A program made the translations under genes and the position numbers. Positions 42,824 to 51,611 of a stretch of DNA of 64,000 nt are shown piece after piece. Origin of the DNA: Gemmata massiliana (GTDB lineage Bacteria; Planctomycetota; Planctomycetia; Gemmatales; Gemmataceae); assembly GCF_901538265.1 (NCBI RefSeq), contig NZ_LR593886.1:4919738-4983737 (forward strand). Direction: 5' to 3'. The notes under the pieces were generated by a model. It searched no databases, was not told the origin of the DNA, and saw only the letters and a program-made list of their open reading frames with translations. Numbering within the stretch: the first letter of the stretch is position 1; each line of letters begins with the position of its first letter.

Positions 42824-43879
42824 CTACTCGTCGTACTTGAGCAGGAACTTCGGGTTGATCGCCTTGAAGCTGAGGCGCCCGAGGTAGTGGTCGTCCACCT
42901 CGCGCAGCGGGCGCAGCACAATCCCCTCGCGCTGGGCCTTGGCGTTCAGCACGCTCATACCCTCGGACAGCGCGACGAGCTCGTCTACCCCGTGGCTCAG
43001 CACGAGTGTGCCGAGTTGCGGGACCGCTTCCAGGCCCATTTCGGCGATGGCCGTGAGTACGTCCGCGTGGTCGAGGAACCGGTACGCGCTCACGTCGAAC
43101 ACATTGAACACACGAAGCGCGACCTCCTTGAGCGCGTATTTGTTCTGCTGCACGCCCGGGCCGATGATTTCGCCCTGGACCGCGACCTCGAACCCCCGCG
43201 CCGCACCGAGCGCGCGCAAGCGCTCCTCCAGGTTGAGGCGCTTCGCTACCCCCACGAGTGTGCTCATCGGGTCGGTGGTATCGAGGAGCATGTTCCGGCT
43301 GCACACGCCGAATTCGCCCTCGCGGATGAACGCGGTAAACGAGGTGCCGTCCAGTTTCTCCGTGAGGTAGAACTCCACTCCCTGGTACCGCTCCAGGACT
43401 TTTTCGAGCACCTGTACGCGGGTCTCGTCCGTCTTCGGCAGAAACCCGGGGAAACTCCCGCGCGCACGCCCACTGGCGCCGGTCTGCGGCGGTTCCCACT
43501 TACACACGCCCAGAGCGTCGGTCACGTCCGCGTCTTCGTCGGTGGGCGCGCCGGCGGGCAGGATGTTGAGCGGGAAGCAAATGCCCTGCGACACCTGACC
43601 GCGGAGCTTGATCGTTTTGATGCGGAACCCGCTGGGGAGCACGACCGCACCGGCCGCGTCGGTCCGGGCCGGCTTGAAGCAGTTGGGGCGCAGGAACTCG
43701 AAGTCCGCTGTTTCCGGCAGGAGCGAGTCGATTTCGCAGTACACGACCTTGTCGCCGGGCTTGAACTCGCCCTTTTTCGTGACCACCCACCACCCGAGCA
43801 CGCGAATTTTCTCGATCGCGTCGGCGTTGGGGATCGGCTCCGCGGCGTTCACCGTCTGAATGCTGGCCAGTTTGCGCAT
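42824..43879 (-). CDS. RNA ligase, Deinococcus Rnl (DraRnl)-like
   Basis: A 351-residue ATP-dependent RNA ligase. Covalent nucleotidyltransferase motif I K-x-D-G is at Lys175 in 'YLTEKLDGTSFTAFI'. Motif Ia/III/IV-like segments are 'GVCSRNMLLD', 'VAVQGEIIGPGVQQNKYAL' and 'REGIVLRPL', and the terminal 'LSFKAINPKFLLKYDE' is motif V. The N-terminal 150 residues ('IQTVNAAEPIPNADAIEKIRVLGWWVVTKKGEFKPGDKVVYCEIDSLLPE') form the OB-type domain that precedes the ligase domain in the Deinococcus radiodurans enzyme, whose Lys165 in 342 residues matches closely. That group seals 3'-OH/5'-phosphate nicks in RNA-containing duplexes. ATG 43879 has GGGAG upstream. Confidence 0.85.
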   Translation of the reverse strand: MRKLASIQTVNAAEPIPNADAIEKIRVLGWWVVTKKGEFKPGDKVVYCEIDSLLPETADFEFLRPNCFKPARTDAAGAVVLPSGFRIKTIKLRGQVSQGICFPLNILPAGAPTDEDADVTDALGVCKWEPPQTGASGRARGSFPGFLPKTDETRVQVLEKVLERYQGVEFYLTEKLDGTSFTAFIREGEFGVCSRNMLLDTTDPMSTLVGVAKRLNLEERLRALGAARGFEVAVQGEIIGPGVQQNKYALKEVALRVFNVFDVSAYRFLDHADVLTAIAEMGLEAVPQLGTLVLSHGVDELVALSEGMSVLNAKAQREGIVLRPLREVDDHYLGRLSFKAINPKFLLKYDE

Positions 43880-44412
43880 GATGACTCCCGGTTCGGCCGT
43901 GGGTTCGTGCCGGAAGGATGGCGACACGGTCGAGTTGGTTCAGGTGGTTCGTACTCGCGCGAACTCGAATCGCTCGCGACCCCGTGCGGATCTCTGTTAT
44001 TGGCACCCGATTCCGCGCGATTCAAGTATGAGACATGCATGAGGTGTGAATTTCATACTCATGATATCGTCGGGCAAAATGGCCCCCGCACGTTCACCCC
44101 GGCCGCTAATCAACCAGCGGGGTTATCGCCTTTTTGTTACTGCTCTGCGCGTCTTATCTTCACTCTTGCACCGTTGCTGATTTAGGTATGGTGTAGCAGT
44201 CAAGAAGCTTCAACTAAGGATCGGCTCAACGCTTTCTATTTTCAGGTGTTATCGCGGCAAAGTGGCTTGACCAATTGCGACCAATATCCGAGGCCGGTTC
44301 TGGAGTCGCAATCGCTTAAAGTTGCTTGTGTACCAAGTGCTCATTCAAAGCAGTTGGCACTTGAATTGCAGCTTTCTCATAGTCCCATCCATAAAAATCA
44401 CTGCGGCGAGCT
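43880..44412. other. Divergent intergenic region RNA ligase/dabA
   Basis: A 533-base gap, clearly less GC-rich from about 44030 to 44400 than the flanking genes. No convincing gene was found. Short AT-rich stretches suggest the promoters of both divergent genes, but no -35/-10 pair or sigma-54 site could be assigned with confidence. Confidence 0.4.
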
Positions 44413-47400
44413 ATGGCTGCCAAGAACACCGCACACTCCGACCCTCAGTCTCACGGACCGGGGGCCGATTCACCTGCCGACCGTCTCCGCCACATAATCG
44501 ACCACACCGCCCATCTGCTGCCCGCTCAGGGACCGATTTCGGTCTTCATTCACCACAACACGCTCCACGCATTCGAGCACATGCCGTTCTCAGAAGCGGT
44601 CGAGCACGGGGGCGAGTTGTTCGGGTGCGAGCCGTACATGACTGAGGACCGGTACCGCGACGCGCTCGTGCGCGGGCGCATCCGGTTCGAGGATCTGCGT
44701 GCGGTGCTGGCGAGTGACCTCGGTTCGCGGGCGTCGGAACCGTTCCCGCCCTACGGAACGAGGCTGGATCTGCGGTTGGCGCTGCTCCAGTACCCGCTCC
44801 AGGAAGTGCGGAGCGAGGCCGAGTTGCAGTGGTTCATCGAAGAAACCGATGCGCTACGCCGGGTGCGGCCCGAAGCGTCGGCCGCGGCGCGGTCCAAGTT
44901 GATTGGTGAGACTCGCCGGTGGGCAATGCGTGACCTCCGCGGGAACAACACCGAGCAGCGCCCGGCGTGGCTGGTTCGCGTGCTGGAGGAACACGGCAGC
45001 GACGGCGTGGACATGCTGCCCGAAGAGGTCTGGGAAGCATGCGCGTTGGAATCGCTGTGGCACAGTTGCCTCGAAGGGGTGCGGAACGTGCCGCAAACGG
45101 CGTTCGCGCCGCCGGTACCGATCCGCCACCGCGACTTGCTGTTGACGGTCGCCGGTGTGGATATCGACATCCCGGTCAACGAACTCCTGACCCGATTCTG
45201 CGCCGCGTTCCTCGATCAAGGCGTCGCACACTGGCAGCTCCCGAACCGCGACGAAGGGTTCTTCCGCACGTTCGGGACGCTGTACCGCCAGTCGTCGGCG
45301 GTGCCCAACCGGTGGCTCCGCGGGCTGGACACGGAACTGGCCCGGCTATTGGATGGGAACATATCCCCGCTCGAATCCGCGTGTGCGTCGCTGACCACAC
45401 TCGGTGTCCCGGAAGCCGAGTGGAATGCGTACATCGCTTCAACGCTGCTCTCGCTCCGCGGTTGGGGCGGGATGATCCACCAGACCGAGGAGCGCCGCGA
45501 CCGGCTTCCGACCCCGCCGAAGGCAGGGAGCCTGCACGAATTCGTCGCGGTGCGGCTGCTCCTGGAACGCCTCGCCATTGAGAACGCGGCGCGCGAAACG
45601 CTCGACTACACGGGGCCGCTCGAGGAACTGCGTGCGCACCTGCGATCGCGGCTCAAACCGTGGGCGCCGCCGAGCCTGCAAATGCGCGCGTTCCCGATCT
45701 TCCAACTCGCTCAAGTGCTCGGCTGGTCCCCGGACGAACTGGCCGCGTGGCTGACCCCGGCCGCGTGGGAAACGCTCGTGCGCGAGATCGAGGGCTTTTC
45801 GGACATCCCGCGCCGGCGCGTGTTCCACCTCGCGTATGAGGCCCGATTTCGCGCGCAAGTTCTGGACGCATTAGCACTGCACGCATCACGGAAGCCGACC
45901 GCACCGCGGTTTCAGGTCGTGACGTGTCTGGACGAGCGCGAAGAATCGTTCCGCCGGCACCTGGAAGAAGTCGCTCCGGACAGTGAGACGTTCGGCGCCG
46001 CCGGGTTCTTCGCGCTCCCGATGTACTACAGGGGGGCGACCGACGCACACTTCATCCCGCTCTGTCCCATCGTGATTACGCCAAAGCACTGGGTCGCAGA
46101 GCGCCCCGACGAGAGCCTGGAACAAGCGCACGATCGGGTGCGCCGAACACACCGGGTGCTCGGGCGGGCCGCTCACCAGGCGCACCTCGGCAGCCGGTCG
46201 CTGGCGCTCGGTACGGTGCTCGCGGGCGCCCTCGGGTTTTTTGCCTCGATCCCGCTCGTGGCTCGAACGCTGTTCCCCCGATTGACGGCCCGGGCGCGCA
46301 ACCGGTTCGGCCGGATCGTGTCCCCCACGTCCCGGACCCGGCTCGTGCTGGAGCGCGAGATGGGGTGTACGCCCGGACCGACGAACGGGAGCCTCGGGTT
46401 CACGCTCGACGAACTGGTAGCGAGTGCCGAGCGACTGCTCGGCGACTTGGGTCTGACGAAGAATTTCGCCCGCCTCGTGTTCACGATCGGGCACGGTTCG
46501 TCCAGTTTGAACAACCCGCACAAGTCCGCCTACGACTGCGGCGCGTGCGGCGGGTCGCCGGGCGCGCCAAACGGGCGCGGGGCGGCTCAGGTGCTCAACG
46601 ACCCGCGGGTGCGCCGGCGGCTCGAACAGAACGGGATCGCCATTCCGGACTCGACGTGGTTCGTCGGCGGGTTCCACAACACGTGCAACGATTCGGTCAC
46701 GCTGTTCGACCTGGACCGCGTGCCGGACACGCACCGGGCGGAGTTCAACCGGGCGTGCTCCGAGATCGAACAGGCACTCGACCGCAACGCACACGAGCGC
46801 TGCCGCCGGTTCATGTCTGCGCCCCTGGATCTGACCCCGGCCGAAGCCCGGCGCCACGTCGAGGAGCGGAGCGAGGATCTGGCCCAAACGCGACCGGAAT
46901 TGGGGCACGCGACCAACGCCATCACGCACGTGGGGCGCCGGGAGCGCACGCGGGGGCTGTTCCTCGATCGGCGCGCGTTCCTGACGGCATACGACCCGAC
47001 CCAGGACGATGAGAACGGTACCATCCTGGCCCGTACAATGGCCGCGATTTTCCCGGTGTGTGGCGGGATCAACCTCGAATACTACTTCTCGCACACCGAT
47101 TCGCCTGGGTACGGGTGCGGTACCAAACTCCCGCACAACATCACGGCGCTATTGGGCGTGATGGACGGTGCAGCGAGCGATCTGCGTACCGGGCTACCGT
47201 GGCAGATGGTCGAGATCCATGAACCGGTGCGCCTGCTGATCGTGTGCGAAACCACACCCGAGATCATGCACAAGGTGCTCAACGGCAACCCGCTCGGGAA
47301 GACGATGACCCAGAACGGTTGGGTTCAGCTCGCCGTGCAATCGCCGAACTCGAACGACATCATGCTCTACGAGAACGGGGACTTCCGCCCCTACCGGCCA

Positions 47401-47493
47401 CTCGAAGCGCGGCTACCGACCGCTGCGTCGTCCGCGGACTGGTACCGTCACTGCCGAAATCACCTGGAGTTCGCGGAAATCGGGGTCATGTGA
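44413..47493 (+). CDS. dabA: DabA-type inorganic carbon transport protein (DUF2309)
   Basis: A 1026-residue member of the DUF2309/DabA family, the zinc-containing carbonic-anhydrase-like subunit of DAB CO2-concentrating complexes. Four zinc-site residues can be placed: Cys505 and Asp507 in 'VVTCLDEREE', His694 in 'TIGHGSSS' and Cys709 in 'YDCGACGG'. The His to Cys spacing of 15 equals that in Halothiobacillus DabA. N-terminal 'ISVFIHHNTLHAFEHMPF' is the family opening. DabA normally needs a membrane partner, DabB (NADH-dehydrogenase-like), which is absent here on either side. The upstream neighbour is an RNA ligase in the opposite direction. A terminator follows the stop. Confidence 0.85.
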   Translation: MAAKNTAHSDPQSHGPGADSPADRLRHIIDHTAHLLPAQGPISVFIHHNTLHAFEHMPFSEAVEHGGELFGCEPYMTEDRYRDALVRGRIRFEDLRAVLASDLGSRASEPFPPYGTRLDLRLALLQYPLQEVRSEAELQWFIEETDALRRVRPEASAAARSKLIGETRRWAMRDLRGNNTEQRPAWLVRVLEEHGSDGVDMLPEEVWEACALESLWHSCLEGVRNVPQTAFAPPVPIRHRDLLLTVAGVDIDIPVNELLTRFCAAFLDQGVAHWQLPNRDEGFFRTFGTLYRQSSAVPNRWLRGLDTELARLLDGNISPLESACASLTTLGVPEAEWNAYIASTLLSLRGWGGMIHQTEERRDRLPTPPKAGSLHEFVAVRLLLERLAIENAARETLDYTGPLEELRAHLRSRLKPWAPPSLQMRAFPIFQLAQVLGWSPDELAAWLTPAAWETLVREIEGFSDIPRRRVFHLAYEARFRAQVLDALALHASRKPTAPRFQVVTCLDEREESFRRHLEEVAPDSETFGAAGFFALPMYYRGATDAHFIPLCPIVITPKHWVAERPDESLEQAHDRVRRTHRVLGRAAHQAHLGSRSLALGTVLAGALGFFASIPLVARTLFPRLTARARNRFGRIVSPTSRTRLVLEREMGCTPGPTNGSLGFTLDELVASAERLLGDLGLTKNFARLVFTIGHGSSSLNNPHKSAYDCGACGGSPGAPNGRGAAQVLNDPRVRRRLEQNGIAIPDSTWFVGGFHNTCNDSVTLFDLDRVPDTHRAEFNRACSEIEQALDRNAHERCRRFMSAPLDLTPAEARRHVEERSEDLAQTRPELGHATNAITHVGRRERTRGLFLDRRAFLTAYDPTQDDENGTILARTMAAIFPVCGGINLEYYFSHTDSPGYGCGTKLPHNITALLGVMDGAASDLRTGLPWQMVEIHEPVRLLIVCETTPEIMHKVLNGNPLGKTMTQNGWVQLAVQSPNSNDIMLYENGDFRPYRPLEARLPTAASSADWYRHCRNHLEFAEIGVM

Positions 47494-47511
47494 TCGGAAT
47501 GAAATCAAGGA

Positions 47512-47550
47512 TGCGAGGGAGTCAGCGCTGACTGGCCCTCGCAGTTTAAA
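47512..47550 (+). terminator. Terminator-like hairpin after dabA
   Basis: TGCGAGGG-AGTCAGC pairs with GCTGACT-GG-CCCTCGCA (two-base bulge), followed by GTTTAAAT. Starts 19 bases after the dabA stop. Confidence 0.65.
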
Positions 47551-47728
47551 TGCGCTCCAGTTTACCGAACTTACCTACGGCTTCGCCGAACACATCTCTG
47601 CCTCAAGTGCGCGGTTCAACACTTCCAAAATCACACAAAGTTGCATCGGCCGAGCGCAACGCTTGAGGCGCGCACCGTTCTACTCGCGGAAGGGTTGGCA
47701 TGAAGCCGACCCCGAACGGGGAAGAGCC

Positions 47729-47983
47729 ATGATTCGCAAATTGATTCTGTCCGCTGTGATGGCCACCGCAACTGTCGCCGGCGTGACCTCAATGCCGGCC
47801 ACTGCCGAAGCAAACCCGCCCGCCCTGTTCCCGCGCCGGTTCGAGGTAATGGTTTACCGCGGGCCGCAAGGTTGGCAGAGCCACGGCACGTACAAACTCC
47901 ACGCTCAAGCGGAGCTGGTCGCCATCCGACTGCGTCACGCGGGAAATCGTGTCGAGATTCGGGAATTTTTCAGCGAGAAATGA
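47729..47983 (+). CDS. Small secreted protein (84 aa)
   Basis: An exported protein with signal peptide MIRKLILSAVMATATVAGVTS and likely cleavage near TAEA. The mature part, 'FPRRFEVMVYRGPQGWQSHGTYKLHAQAELVAIRLRHAGNRVEIREF', looks like one small alpha/beta domain. The family is not recognised; similar small exported proteins are common in Gemmata. ATG 47729 has GGGGAAGAG upstream. No partner is evident. Confidence 0.65.
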   Translation: MIRKLILSAVMATATVAGVTSMPATAEANPPALFPRRFEVMVYRGPQGWQSHGTYKLHAQAELVAIRLRHAGNRVEIREFFSEK

Positions 47984-48594
47984 TGCGGGCTCGCCGTAGT
48001 GGTAGTGGAACAAGCTAATCGCGAGACTTGGCGCAAAAAAAGGACCGGCCGCAAATCGTCGAGGCGTCGCCCATTCACCTCGTTGACCGCGGCCGGTCTG
48101 ATGGAAAGATACAAAAGTAGTCCCCTTGCGCTAACAGAGAATGGGCCGAAATTTCACGAGAAATTGCTGTTCGTCCGAGATTCGGACAGTCCGTTGTCTT
48201 TTCTCGTGCGGTGTGAGCAGAAAATACGCACAGAGGTCAAAAGATTCGCGTTCGGAAGTAATCAGGCAAAATCTTAACACGCTGGCGGAACATCTACTAT
48301 CATCACTACACCTAGCCCAAACCGCTCAGCCCTCCTGACTGCCGGACAGTAGTCAATCTCTGAAACATCACTGAAACAGTTCCGGTTCGCCTTCGGAACG
48401 CCGCCCAGGTTGGGTGAGGCCGCCCCGCGCCCTCGCTTCCCCGACCTGGGCGGGTTAATTTTTGCTGGATGCCTTTTTGCTTTGATCCGCGTGCTCTGCG
48501 TCATCCGCGGCTCTTTCGCATTCCATGAATAACGCCACCGTCGGGCAAAGCACATTGGCTTCACCCGACGGTAGTGTTGCGTTACGTCCAGTGC
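47984..48594. other. Intergenic region with hairpins
   Basis: No credible gene in 611 bases, apart from a Lys/Arg-rich open stretch at 47999-48277 that has no ribosome site. A 10-bp stem (GACCGGCCGC 48043-48052 with GCGGCCGGTC 48089-48098) may end the small secreted protein transcript. A fragment of the TGATCCGCG repeat family lies near 48483, and a terminator for the next minus gene is at 48537-48572. Confidence 0.45.
48537..48572 (-). terminator. Hairpin downstream of the cyclase-repeat gene
   Basis: A nine-bp stem ACCGTCGGG / CCCGACGGT closes an 18-base loop, 22 bases beyond the stop of the minus-strand gene ending at 48595. No strong T tract. Confidence 0.45.
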
Positions 48595-49770
48595 TTAGCG
48601 TTGGTAGATGGGCAGAATGCCCTTCTCCAGTTGGAGTAAACACAAGTTGATGCTGGTGGTGTATACCGGCCCGATGCCGCCCGCGGTCCAGGCGCCGCTG
48701 TTCTTTTCCTGGTTGTCGAGGATTTGTGGGAAGTAGCAGTCCTTGAACCGTGCCCAGGAGAGCCACTTGTCCTTCTCCTTCTGGTCCGGGAACATCTCCC
48801 CGTACCGTTCGTCGCCCAGTGAGTACATGGCCTGACCGAAGTAGTACGTCTGGTACTCGTCGTGCGCCTGGCGACCCTTCGCCAAGAAGTTACCTTCGTT
48901 GTCCTTGCAATACTTGAGCCAGCGCTTGGGGAGCTCGGTCTTGTACTGGCCCGCGCTGAACCCGCAGCAGATCGCCGCGGCCGTCAGCGGCGGGCGGCCC
49001 TGTCCGCGACCCGCGACGCCGCCGGTGTAGTTGTAGATGATGCCGCCGTCGGTGGTGGTGCACGCCTCGAGGTAGTTCACGGCCTTGTCGATGTTCTCCT
49101 TGGGAACCGGGATCCCCGCGTTCCGCGCCGCGCGCAGGCCCTGGAGCGCGGTGATGGTCACCGAGCCCTCGTCGAAGTTCCCCCCGTCGGCGGCGCTGAC
49201 GTAGCCCCACCCGCCGATGTCCATGTCCTTGCCCTCGGCCTTGCGGTGCTTCTTGAGGGTCTGGGCCTTGCAGATGAACTCCACCGCCTTCTTCAGCAGC
49301 TTCTCGAGCTTCTCGCGCTGCTCCTTGTCTTCCTCTTCCCCGTACACGCTCGCCAGGAACATCGTCCCGAAACCCTGACCGTACATGTACCGGGTCGATT
49401 CGGTGGGGTTGCGGACGTCGCCGAGCATGCCGTTGGCTTGCTGGCGTGCGGGTGCGAGGAACCAGTCCACGGCCTTCTTCACTTGATCGGAGTACTTGCC
49501 TTCCTTGAGTGTGCTTCCTTCCATGAGGAACGCCATGCCCGCCAGCGCGGTCATCGTGGTCGGGTATTGGCCACCCTGGGCCTCCCAGTGGCCGTCCTGG
49601 GCCTGAGTTTTCTTCAGGTACTCCAACCCTTTCTCGATCGCCTTCTCGATGGCCTTCTTCTGTTCCTTGTCCTTGTCGTCGGCAGCGCAGGCCAGTTGGG
49701 GTGCGGGAACGGCGATCACGCCGCCCACCACACACGCCGCCAGGGTCGCGAGCAACCAACTGTGGGGCAT
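48595..49770 (-). CDS. Secreted prenyltransferase/squalene-cyclase-repeat protein
   Basis: A 391-residue exported protein. The signal segment is HSWLLATLAACVVGGVIAV. The body is an alpha/alpha toroid of terpenoid-cyclase-like repeats: 'AIEKGLEYLKKTQAQDGHWEAQGGQYPTTMTALAGMAFL', 'WFLAPARQQANGMLGDVRNPTESTRYMYGQGFGTMFLA' and 'AVNYLEACTTTDGGIIYNYTGG'. These QW-like (Q-D-G-x-W) repeats occur in planctomycete exported proteins without cyclase activity. The DXDD motif of squalene cyclases is absent, so a structural or binding role is more likely. ATG 49770 has GGAG seven bases upstream. The stop is TAA at 48595-48597. Confidence 0.85.
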   Translation of the reverse strand: MPHSWLLATLAACVVGGVIAVPAPQLACAADDKDKEQKKAIEKAIEKGLEYLKKTQAQDGHWEAQGGQYPTTMTALAGMAFLMEGSTLKEGKYSDQVKKAVDWFLAPARQQANGMLGDVRNPTESTRYMYGQGFGTMFLASVYGEEEDKEQREKLEKLLKKAVEFICKAQTLKKHRKAEGKDMDIGGWGYVSAADGGNFDEGSVTITALQGLRAARNAGIPVPKENIDKAVNYLEACTTTDGGIIYNYTGGVAGRGQGRPPLTAAAICCGFSAGQYKTELPKRWLKYCKDNEGNFLAKGRQAHDEYQTYYFGQAMYSLGDERYGEMFPDQKEKDKWLSWARFKDCYFPQILDNQEKNSGAWTAGGIGPVYTTSINLCLLQLEKGILPIYQR

Positions 49771-50361
49771 GGGAGTTCTCCACGAGGTCTTCACCACCCG
49801 TCCGGTCTTGCACGGAATAACGGGTGTAGGAAAGAGACGATTAGTGGGTAAGGAATTAACAGGAGAGGGCAAATCGTGACCACTCGGCCTCACCCAATCT
49901 TAACTCAACTTACTGTGGTGCTGCAAACGCAATTCCCAAGGCGATTTGTAACGAGATCGTGACATCCGCGAGGGAAGGTGGGGGGCAGGGGAGGCCAGGG
50001 CTGCGATGTGAAGTGGCACTTTCGCGCGCAGCCAGTGCGGGAGTTGAAGAGTTTTGGACAGGATTAACAGGATCGACAAGATTCAAAAGGCGCCCGGCAC
50101 CTTCTTCTTGATCCGGTTGATCCTGTTAATTCTGTTAATCCTGTCTAAGCTCTGTGGAAATTGGAACTTAACCGATCAGCTTACACTGGCCGTTCGTCAA
50201 GACGCGCGGTCTGTTGAACGCTGTTTGTGACTATGCGACTTCGCAAAATGATAATTATGGTCGCAGACGTCCTCTGTGGGTCAAGGGGTTTTACTGCGCC
50301 GTCCGATGTAACTTCGTAACCACAGTTTCGATCGACGTCGATCACCATTCCAAAGGTCAAC
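49771..50361. other. Divergent intergenic region with dispersed repeat
   Basis: A 591-base gap between the cyclase-repeat gene and the aminotransferase gene. No gene recognised. It holds the CCTGTTAATCCTGTC inverted repeat at 50057-50145 and an AT-rich stretch at 50220-50260 that may contain the aminotransferase promoter. Confidence 0.45.
50057..50145. repeat. Inverted CCTGTTAATCCTGTC dispersed repeat
   Basis: GACAGGATTAACAG at 50057-50070 is inverted exactly at 50132-50145, and ATTAACAGGATC at 50063-50074 is inverted again at 50119-50130. The same core, GGTTGATCCTGTTAATCCTG, appears as a single arm at 62113-62134, so this is a multicopy family. Confidence 0.7.
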
Positions 50362-51516
50362 ATGCTCGCGAGTCGCGTTCAGCACTTCACGGAATCGGTC
50401 ATTCGGGAGACGAGCCGGATCGCGCAGCAGTACGGGGCGATCAATCTCGGTCAGGGGATGCCGGATTTCGATCCGCCGGAGGAGGTGAAGGAGGCCGCGT
50501 GCCAAGCCGTGCGCGACGGCTTCAACCAGTACGCGGTGACGTGGGGAATCGCGAGTTTGCGAAAGGCGATCGCGGCGAAGATGCGGACGTTCAACGGGCT
50601 GGAATGGGTCGACGCGGATGCACACGTCACGGTTTGTTGTGGCGCGACCGAGTGCATGATGGCGACCATGCTCGCGCTGATCGATCCGGGCGACGAGGTG
50701 GTGATCTTCCAGCCCTTCTACGAGAACTACGGGCCGGACGCGAAGCTCACTGGAGCGACTCCGAAGTGGGTGTCGCTCCGCTCTCCGGACTGGTCCTTCG
50801 ATCCCGATGAGTTGCGTGCCGCGTTCTCGGCGAAGACCAAGGCCGTTATCTTGAACACGCCCAACAACCCGACGGGCAAGGTGTTCACCCGGGCGGAACT
50901 CGAAACGATCGCGGCGCTGTGCCAGGAGTTCAACGCGGTCGCCATTTCGGACGAGATCTACGAGTACATTAACTTCACATCTCGGCCCCACATCAGCATC
51001 GCGTCGCTACCCGGAATGGCGGAGCGCACGGTGACGATCAGCGGGTTGTCGAAGACGTTCAGCGCGACCGGCTGGCGGCTCGGGTACTGTGTCGCACCAG
51101 TAGCGATCACCGCGGGCATCCGCAAGGCCCACGACTTCCTGACTGTTGGGGCACCGCACCCGCTGCAAGTCGCCGGGGCCACAGCGCTGGCTCTGCCGCA
51201 AACCTACTTCGACGGCCTCCGAGATCACTATCAGCACCGTCGCGACCTGTTCGTGCCGTATTTGGAACGGGCCGGGTTCGCGGTACGCCCGCCGGACGGT
51301 GCCTACTACGTGATGGCCGACTTCACCGCCCTCAGCAAGTTGGACGACGTGTCGTTCGTTCGACACATGATTGAAACGGTGGGAGTCGCGGGGGTGCCCG
51401 GGAGCAGCTTTCACGACCCGAAAATCGACGGCCGGCACCTCGTGCGGTTCATGTTCGCGAAGAAGGACGAGACGCTCCACGCGGCCGGCGAGCGCCTTCA
51501 GGGGCTTCGCCGCTGA
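50362..51516 (+). CDS. PLP-dependent aminotransferase, class I/II
   Basis: A 384-residue fold-type I aminotransferase. Pyridoxal phosphate Lys is in 'TISGLSKTFSATGWRLGY'. Other family elements are 'AINLGQGMPDFDPPEEV', 'CCGATECMMATMLALIDPGDEVVIFQPFYENY', 'VILNTPNNPTGKVF' and 'AISDEIYEYINF' (Asp and Tyr contacting the cofactor). The closest general type is the aspartate/aromatic or kynurenine aminotransferase (I-gamma) group, so substrate is uncertain. Cytoplasmic. The MoxR gene follows 95 bp later on the same strand. The ATG at 50362 begins MLASRVQHFTESVIRE, typical of the family. Confidence 0.9.
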   Translation: MLASRVQHFTESVIRETSRIAQQYGAINLGQGMPDFDPPEEVKEAACQAVRDGFNQYAVTWGIASLRKAIAAKMRTFNGLEWVDADAHVTVCCGATECMMATMLALIDPGDEVVIFQPFYENYGPDAKLTGATPKWVSLRSPDWSFDPDELRAAFSAKTKAVILNTPNNPTGKVFTRAELETIAALCQEFNAVAISDEIYEYINFTSRPHISIASLPGMAERTVTISGLSKTFSATGWRLGYCVAPVAITAGIRKAHDFLTVGAPHPLQVAGATALALPQTYFDGLRDHYQHRRDLFVPYLERAGFAVRPPDGAYYVMADFTALSKLDDVSFVRHMIETVGVAGVPGSSFHDPKIDGRHLVRFMFAKKDETLHAAGERLQGLRR

Positions 51517-51611
51517 TCGCGGGTGCCACAACGACGAGTGGGGCAATCATTTCGGCGCGTGAATTGGTAAAATGCCGTCTCTCGTTCCCAACACGCACCG
51601 GAGCCGCACCT

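Noticed and set aside
47999-48277. A 92-codon Lys/Arg-rich open frame after the small secreted protein gene
   Set aside because: No ribosome site, low complexity, overlaps a hairpin likely to be a terminator.
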